Positions 28,344 to 39,081 are shown, counted from the first letter of the stretch. The stretch is DNA of 43,579 bases from an uncultured bacterium (GCA_905215145.1 CAJMOW010000005.1:1-43579), one strand, 5' to 3'. Translations and numbers: made by a program. Notes: a model not told the origin generated them from the sequence alone.

Positions 28344-31300
28344 AGCTTATTGTAAATAATGTCTTTAATGCAGTAATTATAGCCAGCTCTTCACCAGTAT
28401 ATCTAACTCTAATCTTAATGTACTTATCTCTTAACCTAGTTTCTTTCCTACCACTCCACCAATCAGATACATCTATATCATCTATATTATATCCTAATGT
28501 TCTTAAATCACTAGGCATAAAATTCTCAACTGGTGTACTTTCAGAAATATCAAAACCTTTAAGGTCATTAGGTATTGGAGAATTACCTACAGATATAGGA
28601 ACCTTATTAATTACTTCTCCATTTACATTAGATTTATTCCAAGTTGGCTCATTCTTCTGCACAAAGGTAATAGAATTAATCTGTACATCCCAAACATCTT
28701 CCTGATAATTCATATTACCTCTTAGACGTCCAGCTGTAGGGTCTTTAATATCTACTGCTTTAGCATGAGTCCATACTCTAAATTCATTTAACTTCTCATT
28801 GTATACTATTTCAGTTCCAGATAAGTTAACATAATCTTTATTAGGGGCAGTTTTCAATCTATAGTAATCCTCTACTTCATTAAAAGTATCTACTCTAGCA
28901 TAATACAGAGGGAACATAGTAGATTTATCCATAGCTCCTGTTGCTATTCCATTTCTAGATATAGGTCTTTGGGAACCTCTTAAATTTAAGAAATTTCTAT
29001 TATATAAGATGTCAGAGCCATTATATTGATAAAAGTCTTTAGTAGCTTCTTGTCTTATATACATATTCTTCTTATCGTCATGGAAGTCGTAAACCTCACC
29101 TACAATTTCATAATGGAATGAATCTGGTTTAGCTTTATTACTAATAATATGCAAATTATTAAATATCTTATGAACTGATGGATTGTCAACTACTACAAAT
29201 TCATACTCAAACGGATGTTGTTTACCGTACCAGAAACAGGGTTTAATTGGATCTTTTATATCTATGATTCCTGCCTGACCATGTTTCCAGAAGTCCGTAG
29301 TAAGATTCAAGCCGTCATTCACTCCGTTCTCTAGAATTTCTTTAGTAGTAATAGCAATACTAGATTGATATAATCCTAAATTATATGATAGATAATCTTT
29401 CCATCCAGTTAAATATTCATTAATATCTGTGGGAACTGTTCCAGACTTGTATCTAGCGGTAATATCACATTGAATATTTAATTGAACTACAGGATACTTC
29501 CAATCTGGTTCAGAAAGCATTACTAAGTGATTACCTCCTCTAATGTCGAAATGCTTGTAAAATCCAAAATTGTCTCTAACGATACTAAAAGTCTTCTCAT
29601 AAGTAACTCCAGTTTTATCATCGTTAGGAACAGCTCTATTTACTAAATCTAATTCCGTAGATTTCAACCCGCCATAAGTACCCCATTCATCAATAACAAC
29701 GTTAGATAGAATAACTCCATCTTGTGATGTAGAACCTTTCTGGGAAGAACCCAATTTACTTATCCATTTAGAAGTATCCCTATCGAAGCTAAAATATACA
29801 TTATCAATATTCTCTGAGTAAGACGGAACCCAAGAATAGAATGTAATCCATTTACCTAAAACCTCATTATAACATATATTCCAAACTTTCTCTTCAAATC
29901 CGTATAGATTATCATAGAATGTGAACATTACGTCTTGCTTGAATCTATTATAATGACTCTTAACATTCCTAACTCCTATTATTGGAGTCAGCTCACGCTC
30001 AGTTAGACTAATGTTCTCATTCAGAAATTCCTGTATCTTAAAATCTGAAATAACTTCAAACTGTTTGCCGTTGGTTCTCCATATCTTTCTTCCTACTGTA
30101 TCCACTCCATAGACGTAATAGGGAGTCTTGATGACACTTTCTGACCATTGAGTACCGAATGTATCTGACAACATCATTGGATTCTCTGGCAGCACGTTAG
30201 AAGTGTTTATGAAGACATTTCCACCCGAACCTTCTCCAGCAACTGCACGTTCATTGACTGGAATAAGAGCTACTCCATGTTCAAATATGCAAAGTAGATT
30301 ACCGAACCATTCAACCATCTTCATTAATCCTCCATAAATTCTAGGATAATCCCTATAATGAGTAAACTGGAATACTCTAAGTCCATTCTTGAAAGCATCA
30401 TTAATAGCTAAATCAGAGTACAATATCCTAGTATCAAATCTATTCTTTATATAAGGCACTTCAGGTAATGTGTATGAGACTTTCTCTCCAACTGTACTTG
30501 CAAACCCTTCATTTACTACAGACGATTCTGGAATTTTATAATTACCATCTGTACTCATTTCTTGTAAGGGGTAGAATCCTCTTTTAAGTCCAGTAAGTCC
30601 TTCCTCACTCGGATAACTATAATCAAGAGACCTTATAGATAGATTTCTGGAAGTATAGTATTTAACGGTAATCCAACTTCCAAGTCTAATTGCATTAACG
30701 TCTCCTCTGTTTATCTTCTCATTCTTCTCTTTATTCTCATTATCATAGTTATCTTTCCAAGTATTATCGTCTACTATCTCATCATTTATAGGAGCTGACG
30801 GGTCTTGGAAGTTTCTATTAAGTCTATGAGTATAGTTGCATATATAACAATCTCCTCTATAATAAGTCTTAACATAGCCAGAAACATCTCCTACTGTAGT
30901 TAATTCATACTTACTGATTACATCCTCTATACTGACTCTATCTCCTATAGCATAATAAGGAGATGTATCATCATATCTAGTAGTGAAATATTGTTTATAT
31001 GCTGACGTACCATATCCCGGAGTATATATGTTTATTATATTACCTATGGTAGTATTTCCTATGATTCCGAGATACGGAGAGTAAATACCTCTTACTAAAT
31101 TAGAAGCCTCTTTAGTCTTATTGTCTGATTTAATATACCTAAATCTAAAAGCTTCTTCAGCCTCTCCTGCTCTACCTCTAAATAAAGTATCTTCAATAGC
31201 AATTAATGGCACATTGTCACCAACTCCCACTATTTTAGCATTTACTAAGTTATCATCTGAGTTAGCCTTATATCCTGGTACGAAGTAGTTTCTCTCATTA

Positions 31301-33117
31301 TATACATCAATATCAAGATACTTAGATGTAGGCTGCACTCTAGAGTTCTTAGTAAGATATTGTGTTCCAGTGAATAATGAATTAAAATATCCCTGATTGG
31401 TGGAGTATTCTGGACATATTGCTGCTCTAGCTCCTAACTCCGACGAGTTTGAATCAATGCTCATTAATCTTTCAGAATAATTCTGATTTAGGATTCTATC
31501 ATCATCCAAGAACCTTTCAATTTTATATTCTTGAGCAGTTGGTATTGCTGGTACTTCAGAATTTATGTCTCTAGGTAATACATATGCTTGTGCTAAAATT
31601 GTAGGAATTCTCTTCTGTCTTACTATAAAGAATCCTTTAACTTTATCTTTCAAGTATTCTGCAACCTCTGTAGGAATGAATACTCCAATTCCACATACTG
31701 TAAAGTCTCCTGAATCTGGAGTATAATCTATTTTAATAACACCCTTAGCATTCTCATAATTCTGTGAATCTTCTATCTCGTAAGTTTCTTCATCAACTGC
31801 TATATATGTTCGTTTACCCTCACTATCAAACAAGTCGGTAAGCCCATCTAGAGTATATCCATCAACTCCAAATAAATTATCTCTGGTTGGAATTTTATTC
31901 TTACCTCTGATATTGTATGCTGGAGATAGAGTTCCGTCAGTCATTACCCATACTATAGCAAGTCTATAAAACTCTTCATTCCAATATCCAACATAATTAT
32001 AGATGTTCTTAGTATTATAATACTCTCCAGGGGTATTCGAAACACTTATGTCTGTGTAGGTATTATCTACATATCCTATAAGATCCTCAGATTTCTTCAC
32101 ATCAATATATGGGAGAATTCTTAAGCTTATATCAGTTAAATCCTGATACATTTGATCTGGCTTATTAAAGTTACCCAAGAACAGCATGTTCTGACATACT
32201 GCCTGGGCTTTAACTTTATCAGCAATCAAATATTGCATATTTATATCTGATATAGGAATCTCAACTGCATTTTCATCTCCAGTAATGATTATATTACATA
32301 TACCATTTCTTACTGGATATTTCTTCTCTATTTTAAATGCAGTTACAACTCTATTCTGGCTAACATCTGATGTGCTTCTAGTATAGTAAACTTTTAAATA
32401 ATCATAACTTCCATCAATGTCTGACACTAAGAAGTTGATAGATTTATGACTATTTTGATCAATAAATCCTCCATTGATAGAGAATGGATCACCATCATTT
32501 CCTATAAAGCATGATATAATACCTGATTCTGCTACGAAATCAGTTTCGTTATCATCAGCATCTGCATATTTAAAGTATAATACATAGTTTCCTACACTTA
32601 AATTTCCATGATGTAAAACTCCATTGAATGTTAATGAGGGAATTGTATTAACTCTTTTATAAAGAGATGTATCTAAATCGAATTGATTCTCGTCATATAG
32701 ATTAGTGTCGTTATTTCCGATTCTATCTACTACTTCATAAGTATTATTTTGAAGTACAGAGAATCTAGTGTTTATTAATCTTGGTATGTTTCTATTGTCA
32801 TTAATAATAAGGTTAACTGAGCCATCGTAGGAAGACTGAGTAACTATATCTACAGGATTATTTAAACTAAATCCTAATAACTCTGTATCTAAGTCTATTA
32901 TACTTCCAGCCTCAATGACCTCATCGCTATTAAAGCCTACATCGCCTGGATGTCTACCCTCATTATCTATATCCTCAGACAGTCTAAAGTTGCGCAATGG
33001 ATTGTATTCATATACAATCTTACCTTCAGGCTTTATCTGGCTTAGGTAATAAGATATGCTTAGGGTTTGGAAGTTTAAATTGCTAATTGTAAAACTGCCC
33101 TCGGATAATTGTACCAT
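28336..33117 (-). CDS. Giant tail protein, probable muzzle/nozzle component (1593 aa)
   Basis: A beta-rich protein with many Tyr, Asn, Asp and Gly residues and short repeated strands, as in beta-propeller nozzle proteins of short-tailed phages (P22 gp10, T7 gp12). The central part includes TFGTQWSESVIKTPYYVYG and DTVGRKIWRTNG near 980-1020, a pattern I link to phage stabilisation/nozzle proteins. No enzymatic signature, signal peptide or membrane segment is present. The start ATG overlaps the stop of the 1173-aa gene (TAATG), so the two are translated together and probably assemble at the same end of the tail. Assignment as the distal muzzle is from composition, size and gene order in crassviruses. 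A receptor-binding role for part of the chain cannot be excluded. Confidence 0.6.
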   Translation of the reverse strand: MVQLSEGSFTISNLNFQTLSISYYLSQIKPEGKIVYEYNPLRNFRLSEDIDNEGRHPGDVGFNSDEVIEAGSIIDLDTELLGFSLNNPVDIVTQSSYDGSVNLIINDNRNIPRLINTRFSVLQNNTYEVVDRIGNNDTNLYDENQFDLDTSLYKRVNTIPSLTFNGVLHHGNLSVGNYVLYFKYADADDNETDFVAESGIISCFIGNDGDPFSINGGFIDQNSHKSINFLVSDIDGSYDYLKVYYTRSTSDVSQNRVVTAFKIEKKYPVRNGICNIIITGDENAVEIPISDINMQYLIADKVKAQAVCQNMLFLGNFNKPDQMYQDLTDISLRILPYIDVKKSEDLIGYVDNTYTDISVSNTPGEYYNTKNIYNYVGYWNEEFYRLAIVWVMTDGTLSPAYNIRGKNKIPTRDNLFGVDGYTLDGLTDLFDSEGKRTYIAVDEETYEIEDSQNYENAKGVIKIDYTPDSGDFTVCGIGVFIPTEVAEYLKDKVKGFFIVRQKRIPTILAQAYVLPRDINSEVPAIPTAQEYKIERFLDDDRILNQNYSERLMSIDSNSSELGARAAICPEYSTNQGYFNSLFTGTQYLTKNSRVQPTSKYLDIDVYNERNYFVPGYKANSDDNLVNAKIVGVGDNVPLIAIEDTLFRGRAGEAEEAFRFRYIKSDNKTKEASNLVRGIYSPYLGIIGNTTIGNIINIYTPGYGTSAYKQYFTTRYDDTSPYYAIGDRVSIEDVISKYELTTVGDVSGYVKTYYRGDCYICNYTHRLNRNFQDPSAPINDEIVDDNTWKDNYDNENKEKNEKINRGDVNAIRLGSWITVKYYTSRNLSIRSLDYSYPSEEGLTGLKRGFYPLQEMSTDGNYKIPESSVVNEGFASTVGEKVSYTLPEVPYIKNRFDTRILYSDLAINDAFKNGLRVFQFTHYRDYPRIYGGLMKMVEWFGNLLCIFEHGVALIPVNERAVAGEGSGGNVFINTSNVLPENPMMLSDTFGTQWSESVIKTPYYVYGVDTVGRKIWRTNGKQFEVISDFKIQEFLNENISLTERELTPIIGVRNVKSHYNRFKQDVMFTFYDNLYGFEEKVWNICYNEVLGKWITFYSWVPSYSENIDNVYFSFDRDTSKWISKLGSSQKGSTSQDGVILSNVVIDEWGTYGGLKSTELDLVNRAVPNDDKTGVTYEKTFSIVRDNFGFYKHFDIRGGNHLVMLSEPDWKYPVVQLNIQCDITARYKSGTVPTDINEYLTGWKDYLSYNLGLYQSSIAITTKEILENGVNDGLNLTTDFWKHGQAGIIDIKDPIKPCFWYGKQHPFEYEFVVVDNPSVHKIFNNLHIISNKAKPDSFHYEIVGEVYDFHDDKKNMYIRQEATKDFYQYNGSDILYNRNFLNLRGSQRPISRNGIATGAMDKSTMFPLYYARVDTFNEVEDYYRLKTAPNKDYVNLSGTEIVYNEKLNEFRVWTHAKAVDIKDPTAGRLRGNMNYQEDVWDVQINSITFVQKNEPTWNKSNVNGEVINKVPISVGNSPIPNDLKGFDISESTPVENFMPSDLRTLGYNIDDIDVSDWWSGRKETRLRDKYIKIRVRYTGEELAIITALKTLFTISYA

Positions 33118-36100
33118 TACTCGTATACGCTTAATTTACCCCAATTGGTTCCTACTGCTTTACTATCTTTAAATTCTATATCTGTTACTGGCAAGCCGTC
33201 GAAATACCAAGTAGCGTCTCCACTTGCGACTATCTCGAACTGTTTAGTTACTTTAGTAACTTGTTTAACCATGAGAGTACCGTCTTGTACTTTTAGGTTT
33301 CTAACTACATTTGCCCCAGAGGATACAGTTGCCAATTTAACATCTTTGTTCTCTTCTGCATAGTATATAGCACCTGATATGAATGGTTTATCATTATAGT
33401 CAAGAGGTACAACTGTATTATCATACAATACTGCAACAGTTCCGAATGTACTGCCATCTGCTACTCCAACAGCTGCATTATATACATCCTCCATTCCTGG
33501 AGCTTCTACTGTAACTTCAACTGGGATGTTAAAATCTTCATTATCTACATGGTTAAATGTTGCTAGCTTAACTATTTCTGTAACATCTTCCTCCTTAACC
33601 TGTTCTTCTCCGCTAATGATGGCATCCACCTGTTCTAGCACCTTATTAACTTGTTCCTTAATAGAGTCGCTAGTATATATAAAGGAACCGTCCTCTGAAA
33701 TTAAAATCTCGTCACCATATGTAGAGGAACAAGTAAGATTACCTTCCACTGAAGCATCATACTCAGCGTTGTATGCATAGTGTTTCTTATTCAAAGAGAA
33801 GAATGTATGAGCTACTGCTGTCCCCTTTTGAATAAGTACATTTTTAAATGTTCTGTACACTATTTCAGTCATTTCCAAGGTAGGATATGAGGAATTACCA
33901 TAACAGAAGTCTTCTACCCATACATAATCGTTACCATCGTACCATAGCAATATTTGGTTAGAGCGCCCTCCTAAGAATTTATCACTTTTACTCTTTATAT
34001 GTTCATAGGTGTTAGAGCTATCATCAAATACGTTAGAATGATTGTATGCTCCTGGATTTCCGACAATTACACATATAGGTCTTTCAGTAATAACCTTTTG
34101 AATAACCTCTTTTACTTTATCTCTAAAATCTCTAACATGTAAATCGTCCTTCTCCTTTATCTGCCATACACCAGTATCTCCCATTCCTCCATAGTAATTG
34201 GGTCTACTCTTGGCATTAGTAGAATCTCTCCAGAAATAGTCTATTATTTCTCTCTCAACACGACCTCTATCCCTGGTTCTAAATCCAATTTCTTTAGTAT
34301 TAATAAGTCTTCCATCTAAATCCTCTACCGGATTAAATCCAAATACGTCTGGAATAGTATCTTTAGTAATAAACGGTACATATGGGTTTGTTAGAGTTAT
34401 AGATGTACTAACTGTATTAGTGTATAGTCTAGATAAAGTAATCACAGTTAACCTTAGTCTATTAGTAGTATCATCCCAAGCGAATTTAAATTGTTGTCCT
34501 ATAAGGTTGTTACTAGCATCGAAGAATTTACTATCGTCAACATCATCCTTAGACTCATCCCAGGTAGAAGTTTTATCTATTTGGAATTTATACTCCTTAT
34601 ATCCATTAATATTGCCTGGTTTGGCGGTACCTATTAGAGTAATTTCAGGAAGTGTCATTTTAGGCTTAGTTTCTTCATTATCTCTAGATACCTCTATTTC
34701 TGTTTCAATACTAGCTTCATTTACTTTAAATGGATACTTTTCAGCTCCTTCAAGTTCATGCACTGGATTTACTGAATATACAAATTCAGTTTTAGAGTTC
34801 TTATAAGTGTTATATTCTTTAGCTTCATTAGTCATATAAGACTCGTCGCTAATAATAGGAGCACTAGGAAGTCTACTTAGTAATTTAAGTGCATCCTCTA
34901 TATTAAATACTAACTTGTTAAGAGTATCTACATCTAAATTAGCAAAGTCATCTACGAATGATTCATCGGTTCTAAAATACTGGGCATTATATAGAGTAGT
35001 TGTAAACATCCATCTATATCCTACTGTAGTGTAGTAGTCTTTATTGTCAGTATTTAATTTATAAGCTATTCTAACTAGATACAGTCTTCTTGGTTGTAAA
35101 ACTCCAAAATTAAAAGTTTCGGTAAATGAACCATTGTAACTTCTTCTTCTTGGAGCTGTATATGTCATTACCTTTGAAGCGGTGAATATATCATAAAATT
35201 CAAATATTACAGATTCTATAGCTGTACCATGTCTAGGATAAGCTTCAAGCCCCCAAGTAAGTGTCATAGAATCTGGATTACAATAATATCTCCAAACTTT
35301 CATACTTATATCACCACTACCTAGCTTTGCTAAGTTAATAGACCCATTAATTTCTAATCCAGGTAACTTAGTATACTCCATACACGGAATAGCACTATAC
35401 ACTAAAGTATCATTCTCTACGTCCTCCTTTATTGACAAATTGAGTTGTCCTCTAACCTTTCTGTCATATAAACCAGTATTTAAGTCGTATATAGGCCATG
35501 ATTTGTCAGAAGCAGGATTTGTATGAAATGGCAATGTATAAGTAGCTTTGCTAGAATCCCTGGAAGTACTAAACTGAGTCCCTAGAATAACATTGCTGGG
35601 AGAATATTCAGAAGAGTTACCGTAATAGGAATTATAAGATGTATTTACATCAGCAATGTTTGTAACTATGCTACTGTCAGGAGAACCATAAATTCCGTCT
35701 GGACAATTGTATTTATACTCCACTTCAAAGATAACAGCCGCATTTTTAGCCGGAACAGTTACCTCTATATCATCATAACTTACATCTGCATCTGTGGTAT
35801 TTCTATATCCGAATGTAGAAACTCCTATAGAGTCTATAACATTTAAACTAGCTACTAAGTATAAATTTCCAAATACCTTATTATTATAGGTATTTACTGC
35901 ATGCTTCTTTCTAAATTCGTCTACATCTGTACTTTCAGAATTACTCATAGTCTGAATAAAGTATCCAGAATTAAACTTCAATATTGGAGATGCTGATGCA
36001 TCAAATGTTATAACTTTGTTATTAGCATCAAATCGTTTTAATTGGCTAGTAATGTCTCTAAGATTATTATTAGAGTCTAATACTGCTACAGACAGAGTTA

Positions 36101-36638
36101 GTAGTTTATTCTTCGGAGATGTTGCCTTACTTCCGGACGCATTTAAGAAATTTGATATAAATAGCTTTAAGCTATTAACATTTGCAGAGTCTAGAAGTAT
36201 AGTAAACTTATCTCCAGAGCGTAAAATAGTATCTTTGGGGAATATTTCAACCTTTACTATAGTTTGATCTAAAATTCCGTTTAAATATTTAAAGTTACTT
36301 GGAGATATAATTACTTTAGCTCTTTCTAATTCTTGACTACTAATGTTTCGTTCAGGGGAAGGAAATGAACCTATCTGTCCTTTATTAGTAAGGGGGTTAT
36401 AAGATGCAACATATATAATCCCTCCATACTCTTTAATTCCAACAGGAACATAACCAGCAGGTAAGTAAGCAGTCTCTACTCTACCATTACCCATATCATT
36501 TTGAAGTACAAACTCATTGCCATTATATGTTATTATAGTAGCATTGAGAGCATTAGTAAGCACATTACTAGGAGTAGTCAATGGATTTAAATCCATTATT
36601 ATTCCTTCCCCAAATGTATTAATTGCTTCTTTCTTCAT
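33117..36638 (-). CDS. Tail stabilisation/nozzle-type protein (1173 aa)
   Basis: The N terminus is the most recognisable part: NTFGEGIIMDLNPLTTPSNV, then QNDMGNGRVETAYLPAGYVP, then IYVASYNPLTNKGQIGSFPS. I associate this opening with the conserved crassvirus gene often labelled stabilisation protein (P22 gp10-like). The remaining thousand residues are beta-rich and Asn/Ser/Tyr/Asp-rich, with more divergent sequence towards the C terminus, where the chain ends VTDIEFKDSKAVGTNWGKLS. No enzyme motif is seen. It begins with ATG one base after the 198-aa gene ends and is coupled to the 1593-aa gene by TAATG. It is likely a multi-copy tail component below the ring proteins. Confidence 0.65.
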   Translation of the reverse strand: MKKEAINTFGEGIIMDLNPLTTPSNVLTNALNATIITYNGNEFVLQNDMGNGRVETAYLPAGYVPVGIKEYGGIIYVASYNPLTNKGQIGSFPSPERNISSQELERAKVIISPSNFKYLNGILDQTIVKVEIFPKDTILRSGDKFTILLDSANVNSLKLFISNFLNASGSKATSPKNKLLTLSVAVLDSNNNLRDITSQLKRFDANNKVITFDASASPILKFNSGYFIQTMSNSESTDVDEFRKKHAVNTYNNKVFGNLYLVASLNVIDSIGVSTFGYRNTTDADVSYDDIEVTVPAKNAAVIFEVEYKYNCPDGIYGSPDSSIVTNIADVNTSYNSYYGNSSEYSPSNVILGTQFSTSRDSSKATYTLPFHTNPASDKSWPIYDLNTGLYDRKVRGQLNLSIKEDVENDTLVYSAIPCMEYTKLPGLEINGSINLAKLGSGDISMKVWRYYCNPDSMTLTWGLEAYPRHGTAIESVIFEFYDIFTASKVMTYTAPRRRSYNGSFTETFNFGVLQPRRLYLVRIAYKLNTDNKDYYTTVGYRWMFTTTLYNAQYFRTDESFVDDFANLDVDTLNKLVFNIEDALKLLSRLPSAPIISDESYMTNEAKEYNTYKNSKTEFVYSVNPVHELEGAEKYPFKVNEASIETEIEVSRDNEETKPKMTLPEITLIGTAKPGNINGYKEYKFQIDKTSTWDESKDDVDDSKFFDASNNLIGQQFKFAWDDTTNRLRLTVITLSRLYTNTVSTSITLTNPYVPFITKDTIPDVFGFNPVEDLDGRLINTKEIGFRTRDRGRVEREIIDYFWRDSTNAKSRPNYYGGMGDTGVWQIKEKDDLHVRDFRDKVKEVIQKVITERPICVIVGNPGAYNHSNVFDDSSNTYEHIKSKSDKFLGGRSNQILLWYDGNDYVWVEDFCYGNSSYPTLEMTEIVYRTFKNVLIQKGTAVAHTFFSLNKKHYAYNAEYDASVEGNLTCSSTYGDEILISEDGSFIYTSDSIKEQVNKVLEQVDAIISGEEQVKEEDVTEIVKLATFNHVDNEDFNIPVEVTVEAPGMEDVYNAAVGVADGSTFGTVAVLYDNTVVPLDYNDKPFISGAIYYAEENKDVKLATVSSGANVVRNLKVQDGTLMVKQVTKVTKQFEIVASGDATWYFDGLPVTDIEFKDSKAVGTNWGKLSVYE

Positions 36639-36639
36639 A

Positions 36640-37236
36640 TTATAAATATTCGTAGTTATTATTGCTTACTAAGATATCTTCAAACTTAGCAGCCCTATCT
36701 CTTGTAAATGCAATCTCTGGAGATTCACATCTAAGTTTATCCTTCTTATAAAAGTATCCTAAATCTATAGGCATTTTAAATTTAAGAAAGTATTTATTGC
36801 CGGAGAACGTTAACTTACATTCGTCTAGAATTTTATATATGAACTTGTTCTCGAATATGTAATATTTCTTCTTGCGCCCTCTTTTATTCTTTGATGCCAT
36901 AAAGTCTTCATATTCTTCATCTGTAATAGCTATATAATAATATCCATCCCACTGAATATTCTTTCTCTTATACATCATTCTTACTTTAGTTCGCATCTTC
37001 TTTCTGTAATATCTAAAATGCTTTATAGAATTACGTGTTAGTTCTCCTATATAGAACCAATATTTATATTTATGACTATTAATTAAAGTATCGCCTCCAG
37101 ATACATTAATAATATATATTTGTCTCCATCCATACTTAAGAATCCTTCTAATATCAGCATTACTAAGATACGGAAACTCTTTCTTAACGGCTTCTATATA
37201 GTCTGTATACTTCTTAATAATACTGCTTTCCGGCAT
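36640..37236 (-). CDS. Conserved small protein of the connector region (198 aa)
   Basis: Not recognised as a named family. It is strongly basic and aromatic (many Lys, Arg, Tyr), with a central KHFRYYRKKMRTKVRMMYKR stretch around 73-92 and a second basic run KNKRGRKKKYY around 115-125. A binding role for DNA or an acidic partner is possible. The N-terminal 40 residues are helical (YLSNADIRRILKYGWRQIY). The gene overlaps the upstream 148-aa gene by 23 bases and lies one base before the 1173-aa tail gene. Its fixed place between ring genes and tail genes suggests a connector or assembly factor. Confidence 0.55.
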   Translation of the reverse strand: MPESSIIKKYTDYIEAVKKEFPYLSNADIRRILKYGWRQIYIINVSGGDTLINSHKYKYWFYIGELTRNSIKHFRYYRKKMRTKVRMMYKRKNIQWDGYYYIAITDEEYEDFMASKNKRGRKKKYYIFENKFIYKILDECKLTFSGNKYFLKFKMPIDLGYFYKKDKLRCESPEIAFTRDRAAKFEDILVSNNNYEYL

Positions 37237-37654
37237 TTGTATTCTCAGTTATGATGTCTTTATTAATATTGTCCAAGTATACTAATTTCTCTTTAAATAT
37301 GCCATGATTCTGATAGTTAAATATCATAGAATATGCTGAGAAATTAGAATTTAAGAAATCTATATCCTTCCATTTACCATGCCTTCTAGCATTCTTGAAA
37401 TCATCTCCACTAAATTTCTTCATAGCTATAAATGACTTCTTACCTCCAGTTGGCAGTTCAAATCTAGCACTATTATTAATAACATCATCTATTACTAATT
37501 TAACTGCATACTTAAATACTTTCTTAGCAATTACTTCTTTATGTCTATTTCCTATTAATTCCTCGCACTTCTTAGTTTCTAAATCAAGTTTACTAGTATC
37601 AAAGTTAGCAAACATATCATGAATATTGAAGGCATACCCTAAAGCATAATTCAT
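37214..37654 (-). CDS. Conserved small protein of the connector region (146 aa)
   Basis: Not recognised. It is a mixed helical, Lys-rich protein with no catalytic or transmembrane signature; FELPTGGKKSFIAMKKFSG lies in the middle. I prefer the ATG at 37654 (MNYALGYAFNIHD). A GTG two codons upstream at 37660 is also in frame and would overlap the stop of the preceding ring-protein gene by four bases. The gene overlaps the next one by 23 bases, so translation is coupled along this row. Context suggests head-tail connector assembly. Confidence 0.55.
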   Translation of the reverse strand: MNYALGYAFNIHDMFANFDTSKLDLETKKCEELIGNRHKEVIAKKVFKYAVKLVIDDVINNSARFELPTGGKKSFIAMKKFSGDDFKNARRHGKWKDIDFLNSNFSAYSMIFNYQNHGIFKEKLVYLDNINKDIITENTNAGKQYY

Positions 37655-37656
37655 TA

Positions 37657-38349
37657 TCACTTCATCGGTTTATATGATTTATTAAATATCTTTCTATTCC
37701 AACTAGTTTTAGCATCTAATATAGTATTCATTTCATTCTGATTAATGTAGATAGAAACTCTAGCTGCATCACACAATTTAAGCCATCTTTGTTCTAATAA
37801 TTGTGCCTCTTGCAACATGTTCTGATTGTGATTCTTCCAACCTTCTTTAAACCTCTTAGTAACTGCACAGTAGCAAGCTATAGCTTCTTTCTCTTTCTCA
37901 TTAATCTCTGGAAGACCTTCCTCATCTAATATTATGCCTTTATATAAGATATTGACTTGACCATAGTTCTTGTCAAAGTATAAAGTATCTCCTACTCTTT
38001 CATATTTGGCATATTTACCACTTGTATAGAGTGGATCACTATACATCTTTCTAGTCTCTATGTAATTCTCAATAAACTGTGAAGCATAATCTCCGTTAAC
38101 TGTGTCATTAGTAACGTAGTTCCATTCTTCAAAATTATATGTAACTGCTTCTATTATATCACAATTACATGGTAGTTCTACAGTATTATCAGGACATTGA
38201 ATGCTAGTAGTATATCTATATAGTCTAGTCCTTCTGTTGCCTATTTTATTCCATGCAATTAGACCAATTTCTTCAAATTCCTCTGGCTTTAGTTCCAGAT
38301 TATATAATAGATTAGCAGTATAATATGCTGCATTAAAATTCTCTAACAT
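37657..38349 (-). CDS. Ring/tail-tubular-type connector protein (230 aa)
   Basis: The layout resembles connector proteins of short-tailed phages (T7 gp11 / P22 gp4 type). Helices at the N terminus (NAAYYTANLLYNLELKPEEF) are followed by a beta section with ELPCNCDIIEAVTYNFEEW and a long C-terminal helix containing NEKEKEAIACYCAVTKRFKEG and a basic end. These proteins form rings between portal and nozzle. Only weak sequence evidence supports this beyond the helix pattern and gene order, but position directly above the tail genes agrees. It starts with ATG at 38349, 54 bases after the previous gene. Its TGA overlaps the upstream in-frame GTG of the next gene. Confidence 0.6.
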   Translation of the reverse strand: MLENFNAAYYTANLLYNLELKPEEFEEIGLIAWNKIGNRRTRLYRYTTSIQCPDNTVELPCNCDIIEAVTYNFEEWNYVTNDTVNGDYASQFIENYIETRKMYSDPLYTSGKYAKYERVGDTLYFDKNYGQVNILYKGIILDEEGLPEINEKEKEAIACYCAVTKRFKEGWKNHNQNMLQEAQLLEQRWLKLCDAARVSIYINQNEMNTILDAKTSWNRKIFNKSYKPMK

Positions 38350-38403
38350 ACGTGTAAGTTAATATCTCTTTTAAGAGACATGCATTTATATATTATATCC
38401 TAA

Positions 38404-39081
38404 TTATCTTGCTATTTGATCATTAGGAACTATCGGGGCCTGTAAGCTTCTATAATATCTTATCTTCTTCTCAGTTAGTCTCTTCTTAATTTCTGCATCA
38501 ATAAAGGTCATATTATTAATGTCTACTGGTGAACAACATCCATAGTAATCAAGTTGTCTAGGGTCTTTAGGTATAGCCACTACTGTTAATTGCTTGATAA
38601 GCGGGGCATTAAATATAAACCCATCATACATATTATTCTCATTAGGAGTAGTATCTATCCATACATAAGGCTTACGTTTGCCTCTCCTTCTGTATTTATG
38701 ATAAGTCATTAATGTAGGATTAGTATAATATATAAATGGGTATGTCATATCAGTAGTACCTATATATTCTATACCATCGTCTCCAAACTCTGTTAATAAT
38801 TGAGGCAATTCAAAATGAGCTATTTCCTGGTCACATACACTAGCATTGCATCTGCATCTGTCAATACTTTTACAGTCTACTTGAATACATGGAATTGTCA
38901 TTAATAAGTCCTTTTTAGGAACTAGGCCTTTAATAAAATACTCCTTAATAATTTGGAGTCTTTCGTCTATGATATCATCTTCTAACTGCTCTAATGACAT
39001 AGATGGATTAGAACTATAGCCTCTAAGTCCACTCATAATATCATTATATATAGCCGATGCTAATTTCTCGTAATATCCCAT
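38404..39081 (-). CDS. Ring/connector protein with a cysteine cluster (225 aa)
   Basis: A conserved-looking structural protein in the ring-gene row. The N-terminal part is helical (LEQLEDDIIDERLQIIKEYF). A compact cysteine cluster follows at C65, C70, C76, C78 and C83, with a further CC pair at 182-183 (DYYGCCSP). Clusters of this sort usually bind a metal ion or, less likely in the cytoplasm, form disulphides. The middle part is beta-rich and aromatic. The start ATG is 14 bases past the end of a terminator-like hairpin that follows the 300-aa gene. Ring-protein function is inferred from gene order in crassviruses. Confidence 0.55.
   Translation of the reverse strand: MGYYEKLASAIYNDIMSGLRGYSSNPSMSLEQLEDDIIDERLQIIKEYFIKGLVPKKDLLMTIPCIQVDCKSIDRCRCNASVCDQEIAHFELPQLLTEFGDDGIEYIGTTDMTYPFIYYTNPTLMTYHKYRRRGKRKPYVWIDTTPNENNMYDGFIFNAPLIKQLTVVAIPKDPRQLDYYGCCSPVDINNMTFIDAEIKKRLTEKKIRYYRSLQAPIVPNDQIAR

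Noticed and set aside
38364..38377. Palindrome TCTCTTTTAAGAGA before the 230-aa gene as a terminator
   Set aside because: The stem is only six pairs with a two-base loop and no U-tract; too weak to call.
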